This document shows, in pieces, positions 52,209-64,000 of a stretch of DNA of 64,000 nucleotides. Both the position numbers and the translations under genes were made by a program. The first letter of the stretch is position 1, and each line of letters opens with the position of its first letter. The DNA lies in NCBI RefSeq assembly GCF_002284575.1, contig NZ_NPKJ01000053.1, forward strand, positions 62,001 to 126,000, written 5' to 3'. The notes under the pieces are model-generated. The model made no database searches. It was not told the origin of the DNA and saw only the letters and a list, made by a program, of their open reading frames with translations. The stretch comes from Mesorhizobium temperatum. GTDB lineage: Bacteria > Pseudomonadota > Alphaproteobacteria > Rhizobiales > Rhizobiaceae.

Positions 52209-53210
52209 ATGCAACTCAGTCTCGACCAGGCGACAGGGCTGTGCCGGATGGCGGCGCTCGGCGCCGGCGCCAATGAGGAAGCGGCGCGGTCGCTCGCAGC
52301 CTCCATCGTAGCGGCCGAGGCGGAAGGTCTGTCGACGGTCGGACTGTCGCATTTCATCGACTATCTCGAAGCGCTGGAGGCCGGCCGCATCGACGGCAAC
52401 GCCGAACCGGTCATCACCAGGCCGGCTTTGGCGATCTATCTGTCCGACGCGCGCGGCGGTCTGGCGCATACCGGTTTCGACCGCACGATCGACGATCTCG
52501 CCAAGGCGGCGCGCCTGTTCGGCGTTGCCATCTTTTCGCAGAAGAACGCCTATACATGCGGCGCGCTCGGCTATTTCACCGGGCGGCTGGCCGCGCAGGG
52601 ACTGGTGTCCTTCGCCGCGACCAATGGACCGGCCGTGCTTGCCGGCTCGGGCTCGGTCAAGCCGGTCTACTGTACCAACCCAATGTCCTTCGCCGCGCCC
52701 GCCGCCGATGGAGCGCCGCTGGTGATCGACCAGTCGTCGAGCGCCACTGCCTTCGTCAACATCCGCAAGGCGGCCGAGGACGGCAAGAAAATTCCAGAAG
52801 GCTGGGCACTGGACGCGAGCGGCAACCCGACCACCGATCCCGCCGCCGCCATGAAAGGCGCAATGCTTGCCTTCGGCGGCCAACGCGGCGCCAATATCGC
52901 GCTGATGGTCGAAGTGCTGGCGGCGGGCCTGTCTGGCGCCAACTGGTCGCTCGATGCGCCATGGTTCAGTGGCGGACCGGACAGTCCCGGAACCGGCCTC
53001 TTCGTGCTGGCCGTCGAGCCCAAGCTGCTCGATCCGGATTTCGAGAAGCGCATGAAAGACCAGCTCGAACGGTTGCGCCGTCGCTACGGCGTGCATGTGC
53101 CCGGCCGTGCCCGGGCCGAAGCGGCGGAGAAGGCCGCGGCGCGAGGCATAACGGCGCCCAAGGCCGTGGTGCAGCGCATTTCGGAATTCGCCGCCCGGTA
53201 TTCTTCCTAA
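52209..53210 (+). CDS. Ldh2-family NAD(P)H-dependent oxidoreductase (malate/lactate dehydrogenase or imino-acid reductase)
   Basis: 333 residues of the PF02615 family. GLSTVGLSHFIDYLEALEAG near 40-59, FGVAIFSQKNAYTCGALGYF near 104-123, TNPMSFAAPAADGAPLVIDQ, then KKIPEGWALDASGNPTTDPA and GPDSPGTGLFVLAVEP follow family order. Members act on malate, lactate, ureidoglycolate or on cyclic imino acids (pyrroline/piperideine-2-carboxylate). In a transporter operon for a basic amino acid, the imino-acid role is a reasonable guess. The small gap (111 bases with repeats) means co-transcription is possible. Confidence 0.82.
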   Translation: MQLSLDQATGLCRMAALGAGANEEAARSLAASIVAAEAEGLSTVGLSHFIDYLEALEAGRIDGNAEPVITRPALAIYLSDARGGLAHTGFDRTIDDLAKAARLFGVAIFSQKNAYTCGALGYFTGRLAAQGLVSFAATNGPAVLAGSGSVKPVYCTNPMSFAAPAADGAPLVIDQSSSATAFVNIRKAAEDGKKIPEGWALDASGNPTTDPAAAMKGAMLAFGGQRGANIALMVEVLAAGLSGANWSLDAPWFSGGPDSPGTGLFVLAVEPKLLDPDFEKRMKDQLERLRRRYGVHVPGRARAEAAEKAAARGITAPKAVVQRISEFAARYSS

Positions 53211-53549
53211 AAAGTTTGGCTGCGATTTTTTTCGCCGTCGCTGAACCTTTTTGCGCGGTGCCGCGACCAATGCCTGTCCGGGGTGGGGTTTGCCCGGGCG
53301 GTGACATCCGGTCGAATGTCCAGGGCTGGGGCGGGCGTTTCACACCGTCCTGATACCGTCTCAGGTCAGGCCGCCTCGTCGGACCCTGACTCGGACTTGG
53401 AAGTCACCCGGAAAACCCCGCTTCGGCGGGGTTTTCTGCGGCCTCTCGCATCTGGTCAGTTAACATGCCTCTTCTAGTCAACTTTTGTTCATTTGACTCT
53501 AACCAAGGTGGTCGGGTGTTTGCGCGGAGCAGCAAAAAGAGGAGCCCCA
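53211..53549. other. Gene-free interval with terminator
   Basis: 339 bases. It contains one strong terminator (53411-53436) and an AGTCAA-N11-TTGACT inverted repeat (53476-53498) before the doxX remnant, a possible operator. No gene seen. Confidence 0.5.
53411..53436 (+). terminator. Intrinsic terminator
   Basis: GAAAACCCCGCTTCGGCGGGGTTTTC reads as a stem with TTC(G) loop; T-rich on both sides, so it may work in both directions. It lies 200 bases after the Ldh2-type gene. Confidence 0.8.
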
Positions 53550-54001
53550 ATGTCCGCAAGCACCGACAATTCCAGCAGAAGCCTTTTCGTCCCGGCCCTT
53601 GGCAGCCTTTATGCGGCGCTGAACACCGCCACCGAAACCATCCTGCGTGCCGTGGCCGGCATCTTCCTACCGTCCACGGCTCGCGTAAGATCACCGATCC
53701 GTTTGGCGCCGCCGAGATGGTCGAGGGCCTCGGCTTCTATCCGGGCGCATTTTGGTCCCTGCTCTTGGCATGCACCGAGTTCTTCGGCGGCATTTTCATC
53801 GCAATAGGCCTCTTGACCCGCCCGGCCGCCTTCGCCGGAATGTTCGTGCTTCTGGTCACGGTCTGGTTCCACTGGCTCACCATGGGCGAGGGCTTTTCGG
53901 GCGCCGAAAAATCGCTGCTGTGGGCGGCGATCCTGTTCTTCTTCGTCATTCGCGGCGGCAACCGACAATCGGTCGACGCACGCATCGGCAGGGCGTTCTA
54001 A
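53550..54001 (+). pseudogene. Frameshifted doxX-family membrane protein
   Basis: The frame starting at ATG 53550 (AAAGAGGAG upstream) gives LFVPALGSLYAALNTATETI then LRAVAGIFL, and loses sense near 53669. The next frame takes over with TVHGSRKITDPFGAAEMVEG then LGFYPGAFWSLLLACTEFFG, and continues through two to three more helices to 54001. Joining the two gives a normal DoxX protein of about 150 residues. The break is consistent with one missing base after TTCCT, at the third base of a Leu codon. It is either a true inactivation or a sequencing error. DoxX proteins are small four-helix inner-membrane proteins of uncertain redox role. Confidence 0.75.
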
Positions 54002-54118
54002 CGCGGTCGAAAACAGGGGTCCCCGGCGACTTATCGTCGCTTTGCCTTTGGCGCGAAACGGACTAAGAAACGGCTTCAGTCAAGCACCAGTAAATCTGGA
54101 ACTGCGCCGGAGCCAGCA

Positions 54119-55093
54119 ATGACCGAAATCCTGCAGACCCCAAAGCTCGTCGTCGTGTTCGGCGGCTCCGGCTTTGTCGGCCGCCATGTCGTCCGAGCGC
54201 TGGCCAGGCGCGGCTACCGCATCAGGGTCGCCTGCCGCCGGCCCGATCTCGCTGGCCATCTGCAGCCGCTCGGCAATGTCGGACAGATCCAGCCGGTGCA
54301 GGCCAATGTTCGCGTGCGCTGGTCGGTCGACCGCGCCGTGCAGGGCGCCGATCATGTCGTCAACCTGGTGGCCATCCTGCATGAGAGCGGCCGGCAGAAA
54401 TTCACGTCCGTCCACGAATTCGGTGCACGCGCGGTCGCCGAAGCGGCGCGCGCCGTCGGCGCCGGCCTCACCCATATCTCGGCGCTGGGCGCCGATCTGA
54501 ACGCGCAATCGGACTATGCGCGCACCAAGGCGCTCGGCGAAAAGGCGGTTCTGGAAACGATCAGCGATGCCGTCATCTTGCGGCCGTCGATCAATTTCGG
54601 GCCGGAGGACAGCTTCTTCAACCGCTTCGCCAACATGGCGCGCTATTCGCCGGTCCTGCCGCTGATCGGCGGCGGGCAGACCAAATTCCAGCCGGTCTAT
54701 GTCGGCGATGTCGCCGAGGCGGTGGCGCGCTCGGTCGACGGCAAAGTCCAGGGCGGCCGGATCTATGAGCTTGGCGGACCGCAGGTGCTCACCTTCAAGG
54801 AATGCATGCAGGAAATGCTCGCCATGATCGACCGCAAGCGGCTTCTGGTGTCGGTGCCGTGGTGGGTGGCGAACATGCAGGCGTCGATCCTCGGGCTTTT
54901 GCCCAATCCGCTGCTGACCAAGGATCAGGTCCTGCAATTGCGCGAGCATAACATCGTGTCGGAAGCGGCAACCAGGGAAAACAGGACGCTCGCCGGCCTC
55001 GATATCCAGCCGCAGTCGATCGGCAGCATCCTGCCGAGCTATCTCTGGCGCTACCGCGCCTCGGGCCAGTTCCAGCGCAAGACCGCGGCCTAG
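54119..55093 (+). CDS. NDUFA9-like NAD(P)-binding protein (atypical SDR)
   Basis: 324 residues. The Rossmann start KLVVVFGGSGFVGRHVVRAL (9-28) is followed by VVNLVAILHESGRQKFTSVH, THISALGADLNAQSDYARTK and RPSINFGPEDSFFNRFANMA, which are characteristic of complex I NDUFA9-type and related epimerase-like proteins in alphaproteobacteria. It may be an accessory factor of NADH dehydrogenase or a quinone-related reductase. No membrane helix is obvious. The gene is single and 15 bases from the convergent P450 gene. Confidence 0.85.
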   Translation: MTEILQTPKLVVVFGGSGFVGRHVVRALARRGYRIRVACRRPDLAGHLQPLGNVGQIQPVQANVRVRWSVDRAVQGADHVVNLVAILHESGRQKFTSVHEFGARAVAEAARAVGAGLTHISALGADLNAQSDYARTKALGEKAVLETISDAVILRPSINFGPEDSFFNRFANMARYSPVLPLIGGGQTKFQPVYVGDVAEAVARSVDGKVQGGRIYELGGPQVLTFKECMQEMLAMIDRKRLLVSVPWWVANMQASILGLLPNPLLTKDQVLQLREHNIVSEAATRENRTLAGLDIQPQSIGSILPSYLWRYRASGQFQRKTAA

Positions 55094-55108
55094 CCAATCA
55101 GGCGCTCA

Positions 55109-59273
<4,165 letters not shown>

Positions 59274-59332
59274 GGCCCAATCCGGTTGGCGTGCTCCGGC
59301 GCGCCAATCCGTTTTCGTGCTTTGGGTCGTTT

Positions 59333-60838
59333 CTATACTGTGCGGCCTATCGTCGGCACCGCCTGACTTGGCTCCAGTTTGCGGCCGAGGTCGACGGCGT
59401 CGCGCAGCACGCCAATATGCGAGCGCGGCGACGTGCCGGCGGCTGCGGCGACCTCGACGCCGATCGCCTTCAGCGACCAGTAGAGCCTGTGCGTGAAGAT
59501 GCGGCCAAGCGAACTGCGCAGCTCGACCTGGATGTTCTCGACGCCGGGGCCGAAATTTTCCGCCATCGGGCCGGAGATCGGGTCGCCCGTCAGCCAGCCA
59601 TTGCCCCTGTCGAAGATGTTGGTCCAGCGCGTCGCGGCAAACACCGCACCATGATGCACCGCCCGCTGCGGCTTGCCCGAACGGCTGCGCCCTTCCTGAT
59701 AGAGGACGGTTCCACCGGCCGCCGTCTCGGCGATCGGCGGACATGCCGAGAACAGCCGCTCAGCGATGCCGCGCCTGAATTCAGCGAGGTTGTAGGTCAC
59801 CAGAAATTCGCTGTGGGTGAGCGGACTGCCGAGCGTGACGAAATCGCTGATCTTCCAAGGCAATGGGTGATCGGCGTCCCTGGCGCGGAGCTGCCGATAG
59901 AGCTCCCATTGGGCGCGCCGGAATCCGGAAAAATCATCCAATTTGTCGGGCCACGCAGAACCATCGGCGTTGAGCGTGGCCTTGTCGACGGCGCGGATCG
60001 CTTTCAGTCTCGCCTTGTCGCGGACCGCTTCCAGCTTTCGAGGCCTGAAATCGGCCCACAATATCTGCAGCAGATCGTAGGCGATGATCGATCCCAGGCT
60101 GTGTGAGACCAGCACGATCCGGTCATAGCCATCGTCCATCATGAGGCGCTTCAGCAGCGTCAGGCCGCGGTCGCGGACAAGCGCGCGCTTCTCGACCATT
60201 GCCGCTTCAGCACGCACGTAGGCGGCCACATCGCCGAAATAAGGCAGGCCAAACCGGTCCACCGACCAGATGACGAACGAGGCCAGGATCGTGACGAGCG
60301 TACCTGTGGTCCAGGAAATATACCCTTGCGATGCCGACGTCGCGAGCAGGAGCGCTGCGCACAAGACTGTTGTGACGACCAGAAGCGTGACGACATAAAG
60401 CCCGCGGGCATCGCGCGGGATGTCAGCGGGCTTGCGCCAAAGCAGATTCGTTACCCAGGCCGCAAGCCGGCCCCGCGTTGTGCCCTGCGTAATGTCGGCC
60501 CAGTAAAGCTCGTAGAAATCGGTGCGGCGGCTATCGACATCGTAAGGGGTGGTGATCCGGCGAAGCTCGTGCGAGTTCGTCCGGCTGTCAGGCGTGATCC
60601 AGCTCTGGTTGATCTTCTCACCGTCGGGGTCGGCCGGATCAGTGACACGGGCATAAAACGGCGCGCGGGCGGGATCATGACTCCAGACAGCCTGAACAAA
60701 TTCCCTCAGCGTGCCCATGGGCCGCTGTTCGCCCATGCCATGCACAATTACCACGGCCTGGCTGAGCTTGCGCGGCGCCTTTCCGGAGGCCGGCGGACTG
60801 ATCTTGGCCGGCGACGCAACAGGATGAGAGTCGGACAC
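59333..60838 (-). CDS. Membrane-anchored alpha/beta hydrolase-like protein
   Basis: About 501 residues. LSQAVVIVHGMGEQRPMGTL near the N-terminus has the oxyanion HGMG, and DRIVLVSHSLGSIIAYDLLQ has the G/S-x-S-x-G nucleophile elbow (S-H-S-L-G). Between them lie two membrane helices (about 143-166 and 171-190). A likely His/Asp pair is in the C-terminal half (AVHHGAVFAATRWTNIFDRG). It looks like a lipase- or esterase-type hydrolase of an uncharacterised family. GGAGG before GTG 60838 sets the start; TTG 60871 is the other option. Function unknown. Confidence 0.7.
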   Translation of the reverse strand: MSDSHPVASPAKISPPASGKAPRKLSQAVVIVHGMGEQRPMGTLREFVQAVWSHDPARAPFYARVTDPADPDGEKINQSWITPDSRTNSHELRRITTPYDVDSRRTDFYELYWADITQGTTRGRLAAWVTNLLWRKPADIPRDARGLYVVTLLVVTTVLCAALLLATSASQGYISWTTGTLVTILASFVIWSVDRFGLPYFGDVAAYVRAEAAMVEKRALVRDRGLTLLKRLMMDDGYDRIVLVSHSLGSIIAYDLLQILWADFRPRKLEAVRDKARLKAIRAVDKATLNADGSAWPDKLDDFSGFRRAQWELYRQLRARDADHPLPWKISDFVTLGSPLTHSEFLVTYNLAEFRRGIAERLFSACPPIAETAAGGTVLYQEGRSRSGKPQRAVHHGAVFAATRWTNIFDRGNGWLTGDPISGPMAENFGPGVENIQVELRSSLGRIFTHRLYWSLKAIGVEVAAAAGTSPRSHIGVLRDAVDLGRKLEPSQAVPTIGRTV

Positions 60839-60944
60839 CAGTGCCTCCGTTGGTGCAAATCCCGTGTCCAATCGGGACAGAATTCACCCATCGTAGCTCT
60901 GAAACCGACATGAGAGCAAAGGACGCCTGATGCTCAGGGCCAAG

Positions 60945-60974
60945 AAAAAAGCCCGGCGCAGAGCCGGGCTTTTT
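60945..60974 (-). terminator. Intrinsic terminator of pnt genes
   Basis: AAAGCCCGGC-TCTGC-GCCGGGCTTTTTT on the minus strand, a 10-base stem with a T run, 40 bases after the pntB stop. Confidence 0.93.
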
Positions 60975-61013
60975 TTCGAGCAACTAACGGTATATCGGCG
61001 CCAGTAACCCGGA

Positions 61014-62411
61014 TCAGTGATCCATGGCCTTGACGATCTCTTCAGTCATCTTCTTGGCGTCGCCGAGCAGCATCATGGTGCCGTCCTTGTAGAACAGCGT
61101 GTTGTCGATGCCGGCATAGCCGGAGCCGAGCGAGCGCTTAACGAACAGGCAGGTCCGGGCCTTGTCGACGTCGAGGATCGGCATGCCGTAGATCGGCGAC
61201 GACTTGTCGTCCCGCGCGGAAGGGTTGGTGACGTCGTTGGCGCCGATGACATAGGCGACGTCGGCCTGCGCGAATTCGGAGTTGATATCCTCCAGCTCGA
61301 ACACTTCGTCGTAAGGCACATTGGCTTCGGCCAGGAGCACGTTCATGTGGCCGGGCATGCGGCCGGCGACCGGATGAATGGCGTATTTGACGTCGACGCC
61401 GGCGGCCTTGAGCTTGTCGGCCATCTCGCGCAGCGCGTGCTGCGCCTGGGCGACCGCCATGCCGTAGCCCGGCACGATGATGACTTTCTGCGCGTTCATC
61501 ATCAGATAGGCGGCATCGTCGGCCGAACCCTGCTTGACCGTGCGCTCGATGCCGTCGTCAGCAGTGGCGGAAGTCTCGCCGCCGAAGCCGCCGAGGATGA
61601 CCGAGATGAATGACCGGTTCATGCCCTTGCACATGATGTAGGACAGGATCGCGCCGGACGAGCCGACCAGCGCGCCGGTGATGATCAGCGCCAGATTGCC
61701 GAGCGTGAAGCCGAGTGCCGCAGCCGCCCAACCCGAATAGGAATTCAGCATCGAGACGACGACCGGCATGTCGGCCCCGCCGATCGGGATGATGAGCAGG
61801 ACGCCAAGAACAAGCGATGCCGCCACGATCAGCCAGAACACCAGCTTCGACTCGGTGGTGACCAGCAGCACGATCAGCACGATCAGCGCGATGCCGAGGG
61901 CCGCGTTGATCAAGTGACGGCCGCCGATCATGATCGGCTTGCCCGACATGCGGCCATCGAGCTTGAGGAAGGCGATGACCGAGCCGGTGAAGGTGATGGC
62001 GCCGATGGCGACACCGAGGCTCATCTCGATCAGCGCCTGGGCGTGGATGTCGGCGACCGTGCCGATGCCGAAGCTTTCCGGCGCATAGACGGCGGCAGCC
62101 GCCACCATGACGGCGGCAAGGCCGACGAGCGAGTGGAAGGCGGCGACCAGCTGCGGCATCGAGGTCATGGCGATGCGCCGTGCGGTGATCGCGCCGACCG
62201 AGCCGCCGATCAAAAGACCCAACACGATGAGGCCGAAGCCTCCGGCCGAAGGGGTCGCCAGCGCCAGCGTAGTGACAATGGCGATGCCCATGCCGATCAT
62301 GCCGTACATGTTGCCCTGACGGCTGGTGGTCGGGTGCGACAGGCCGCGCAATGCCAGGATGAACAGGATGCCGGAGACCAGATAGAGGAAGGAGGCGAAG
62401 TTGGCGTTCAT
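61014..62411 (-). CDS. pntB: NAD(P) transhydrogenase subunit beta
   Basis: 465 residues. The N-terminal half has about nine membrane helices; the C-terminal NADP-binding domain has IIVPGYGMAVAQAQHALREM (about 308-327), MPGHMNVLLAEANVPYDEVF and DVAYVIGANDVTNPSAR. It is the proton-translocating transhydrogenase component that makes NADPH from NADH. It is last in the pntAA-pntAB-pntB operon, 6 bases after pntAB. Confidence 0.97.
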   Translation of the reverse strand: MNANFASFLYLVSGILFILALRGLSHPTTSRQGNMYGMIGMGIAIVTTLALATPSAGGFGLIVLGLLIGGSVGAITARRIAMTSMPQLVAAFHSLVGLAAVMVAAAAVYAPESFGIGTVADIHAQALIEMSLGVAIGAITFTGSVIAFLKLDGRMSGKPIMIGGRHLINAALGIALIVLIVLLVTTESKLVFWLIVAASLVLGVLLIIPIGGADMPVVVSMLNSYSGWAAAALGFTLGNLALIITGALVGSSGAILSYIMCKGMNRSFISVILGGFGGETSATADDGIERTVKQGSADDAAYLMMNAQKVIIVPGYGMAVAQAQHALREMADKLKAAGVDVKYAIHPVAGRMPGHMNVLLAEANVPYDEVFELEDINSEFAQADVAYVIGANDVTNPSARDDKSSPIYGMPILDVDKARTCLFVKRSLGSGYAGIDNTLFYKDGTMMLLGDAKKMTEEIVKAMDH

Positions 62412-62417
62412 GTCGCT

Positions 62418-62846
62418 CTACTTGTCCTTCTTCTTGTACATCGCCAGCATGCGCTGGGTGACGAGGAAGCCGCCGAAGATGTTGACCGAGACCAGCATCA
62501 GCGCGACGAAACCGAAGCCGGTGGCGATGCCGGACGCCGAGATGCCGACGGCAAGCAGCGCGCCGACGACGATGACCGAGGAAATGGCGTTGGTGACCGC
62601 CATCAGCGGCGTGTGCAGCGCCGGCGTCACCGACCAGACGACGTAATAGCCGACGAAGATCGCCAGGACGAAAATCGCAAATCGGAAGACGAACGGATCG
62701 ATCGCCCCGCCGGACAGCGCGTGCGCAGCATCACCGGCCGCATCGGTGCCGCCTGGAGCAGTGGCCAGATCCTGCACCGCGAGCCGGACGGCGGCGGTCG
62801 CCTGGTCGAGCTGGTCGAGGGCTTTCTGCATGGTCTGGTCCATCAC
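62418..62846 (-). CDS. pntAB: NAD(P) transhydrogenase subunit alpha part 2
   Basis: 142 residues with three to four membrane helices ([20 protein letters not shown], then [20 protein letters not shown], and [20 protein letters not shown]). It corresponds to the C-terminal membrane part of the undivided alpha subunit. Alphaproteobacteria commonly split alpha into PntAA and PntAB. The start overlaps the pntAA stop by 4 bases. Confidence 0.94.
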   Translation of the reverse strand: MMDQTMQKALDQLDQATAAVRLAVQDLATAPGGTDAAGDAAHALSGGAIDPFVFRFAIFVLAIFVGYYVVWSVTPALHTPLMAVTNAISSVIVVGALLAVGISASGIATGFGFVALMLVSVNIFGGFLVTQRMLAMYKKKDK

Positions 62847-64000
62847 GCGATCCCTTTCGACTTATTAGCGGGCGATTTGGGTGTGGCAGCTTTCTTGGAT
62901 GCGGCAGCTTTCTTTGGCAGGGCTGGTTTTTTTGCAGCGGCGGGCTTCGCAGGCGCAGCCGAGGCGATCATCACCGCCGGCTTGCCGGCGAAGGCCGGAT
63001 GCACGACCTGGCCACCATCGGTCAGCATCGTCGCCTTGACCAATTCGTCGTCGCGGTTGATGGCAAGCGTCTTCGTGGTCTTGTCGACCAACGTCTCGAG
63101 GAACGCAAAGAGGTTCCTGGCATAGAGCAGCGAGGCGGAGGCCGCGACGCGGCCCGGCACGTTGAGATGGCCGACGATTTTCACCCCGTTGGCCGTGGTC
63201 ACCACCTGCCCCGGCACAGCGCCCTCGACATTGCCGCCGCGCTCGACTGCCAGGTCGACGATCACCGAGCCCGGCTTCATCGAGGCGACCATCGCGGTCG
63301 AAACGAGCTTCGGCGCCGGACGGCCGGGAATCAGCGCCGTGGTGATGACGATGTCCTGCTTGGCGATGTGCTCGGCGGTCAGTGCCGCTTGCTTGGCCTG
63401 GTATTCCCTAGACATTTCCTTGGCGTAGCCGCCAGCCGTCTCGGCCGCCTTGAACTCCTCGTCCTCGACCGCCAGGAACTTTGCCCCCAGCGAGGCGACC
63501 TGTTCCTTGGCGGCGGGGCGCACGTCGGTGGCGGTGACGACGGCGCCAAGCCGTCTTGCCGTCGCAATGGCCTGCAGGCCGGCGACGCCGACGCCCATGA
63601 TGAAGGCTTTCGCCGCCGGCACCGTGCCCGCGGCCGTCATCATCATCGGCAGCGCCCGGTCATATTCGGCAGCCGCGTCGATCACTGCCTGATAGCCGGC
63701 GAGGTTCGCCTGGCTGGACAGGACATCCATCGATTGGGCGCGCGTGATGCGCGGCATGAACTCCATCGAGAAGGCGGTGACGCCGGCCCTTGCCAGAGCA
63801 TCGACGGCAGCATCGTTGCCATAGGGATCCATGATGGCGATGACGGCAGTGCCCGGGCGATAGGCCTTCAGCTCCGCCCCATCAGGCCGGCGCACCTTCA
63901 GCACCACATCAGCCTTGGCGACGTCGCCGGACTTGCCGATCACAGCGCCGGCCTTGGCGAACTCCTCGTCGGGAATGCGCGATGCCGTGCCGGCGCCGCC
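62843..64000 (-). CDS. pntAA: NAD(P) transhydrogenase subunit alpha part 1 (5' end beyond window)
   Basis: The last 385 or so residues; the gene continues past the right edge, where the frame is still open and conserved ([19 protein letters not shown]). It shows the NAD-binding soluble domain: [40 protein letters not shown] and [20 protein letters not shown]. The C-terminal about 50 residues are Ala/Lys/Pro-rich, a longer low-complexity linker than usual for PntAA. Function is NADH oxidation in transhydrogenation. Confidence 0.95.
   Translation of the reverse strand, partial: GGAGTASRIPDEEFAKAGAVIGKSGDVAKADVVLKVRRPDGAELKAYRPGTAVIAIMDPYGNDAAVDALARAGVTAFSMEFMPRITRAQSMDVLSSQANLAGYQAVIDAAAEYDRALPMMMTAAGTVPAAKAFIMGVGVAGLQAIATARRLGAVVTATDVRPAAKEQVASLGAKFLAVEDEEFKAAETAGGYAKEMSREYQAKQAALTAEHIAKQDIVITTALIPGRPAPKLVSTAMVASMKPGSVIVDLAVERGGNVEGAVPGQVVTTANGVKIVGHLNVPGRVAASASLLYARNLFAFLETLVDKTTKTLAINRDDELVKATMLTDGGQVVHPAFAGKPAVMIASAAPAKPAAAKKPALPKKAAASKKAATPKSPANKSKGIA

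Noticed and set aside
53465-54001. A 178-residue intact gene in the second doxX frame
   Set aside because: Its first 70 or so residues are not DoxX-like and come from upstream non-coding sequence; the true N-terminus is in the other frame.

Overview
The window reads as a chromosomal segment of a rhizobial alphaproteobacterium, most likely Mesorhizobium or a close relative. The grounds are high GC, a succinoglycan-type exo cluster whose genes resemble those of Sinorhizobium, a NasS/NasT-controlled nitrate assimilation locus, the aroA-cmk-rpsA order usual in Rhizobiales, a class II (CP4-like) EPSP synthase, and short palindromic mosaic repeats. All identifications come from reading protein sequence and motifs; no database search was run.

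Layout. 1-19.4 kb is an exopolysaccharide region: exoO (partial), exoM, exoA and exoL on the minus strand; a divergent exoT-like flippase followed by a phosphoribosyltransferase-HAD fusion; a GT4 glycosyltransferase; a GMC oxidoreductase with a small Tat-type partner; UDP-glucose dehydrogenase; an exoK-like glycanase; a coiled-coil protein; exoU; exoX; exoY; exoF; a methyltransferase; exoQ. A 12-base word, TGCANCGCAACA, recurs in the intergenic regions of this cluster. 19.9-26.5 kb is accessory: a single TIR-like effector protein with a beta-rich C-terminal domain, then an SDR, a GH144-like glycoside hydrolase, an aldehyde dehydrogenase, a 2-hydroxyacid dehydrogenase and a membrane protein.

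26.6-39.4 kb is the nitrate assimilation regulon, all on the minus strand and transcribed in the order nasT-nasS, nrtABC, narK-nirB-nirD-nasA. The nrtA and narK transcripts each have a sigma54-type promoter, a shared upstream motif about 120 bp away, and an ANTAR-type leader RNA (hexaloop hairpins overlapping an intrinsic terminator) that NasT would be expected to read. A decayed copy of the start of nrtA lies between the narK leader and narK, so that leader probably arose by duplication. nasA carries an in-frame palindromic element; a second copy lies between aroA and cmk.

39.5-64 kb is mainly core: an Arg-rich Tat-type protein, tRNA-Ala(GGC), a TIGR02300 protein, aroA, cmk, rpsA, then a probable guanidino-compound/amino-acid catabolic cluster (SDR, TPP decarboxylase, amidinohydrolase, polar amino-acid ABC transporter, Ldh2-type oxidoreductase), a frameshifted doxX, an NDUFA9-like protein, a cytochrome P450, gyrB, an alpha/beta hydrolase membrane protein, and pntB-pntAB-pntAA, the last running off the right edge. 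No IS element, prophage, integrase or CRISPR array was recognised.
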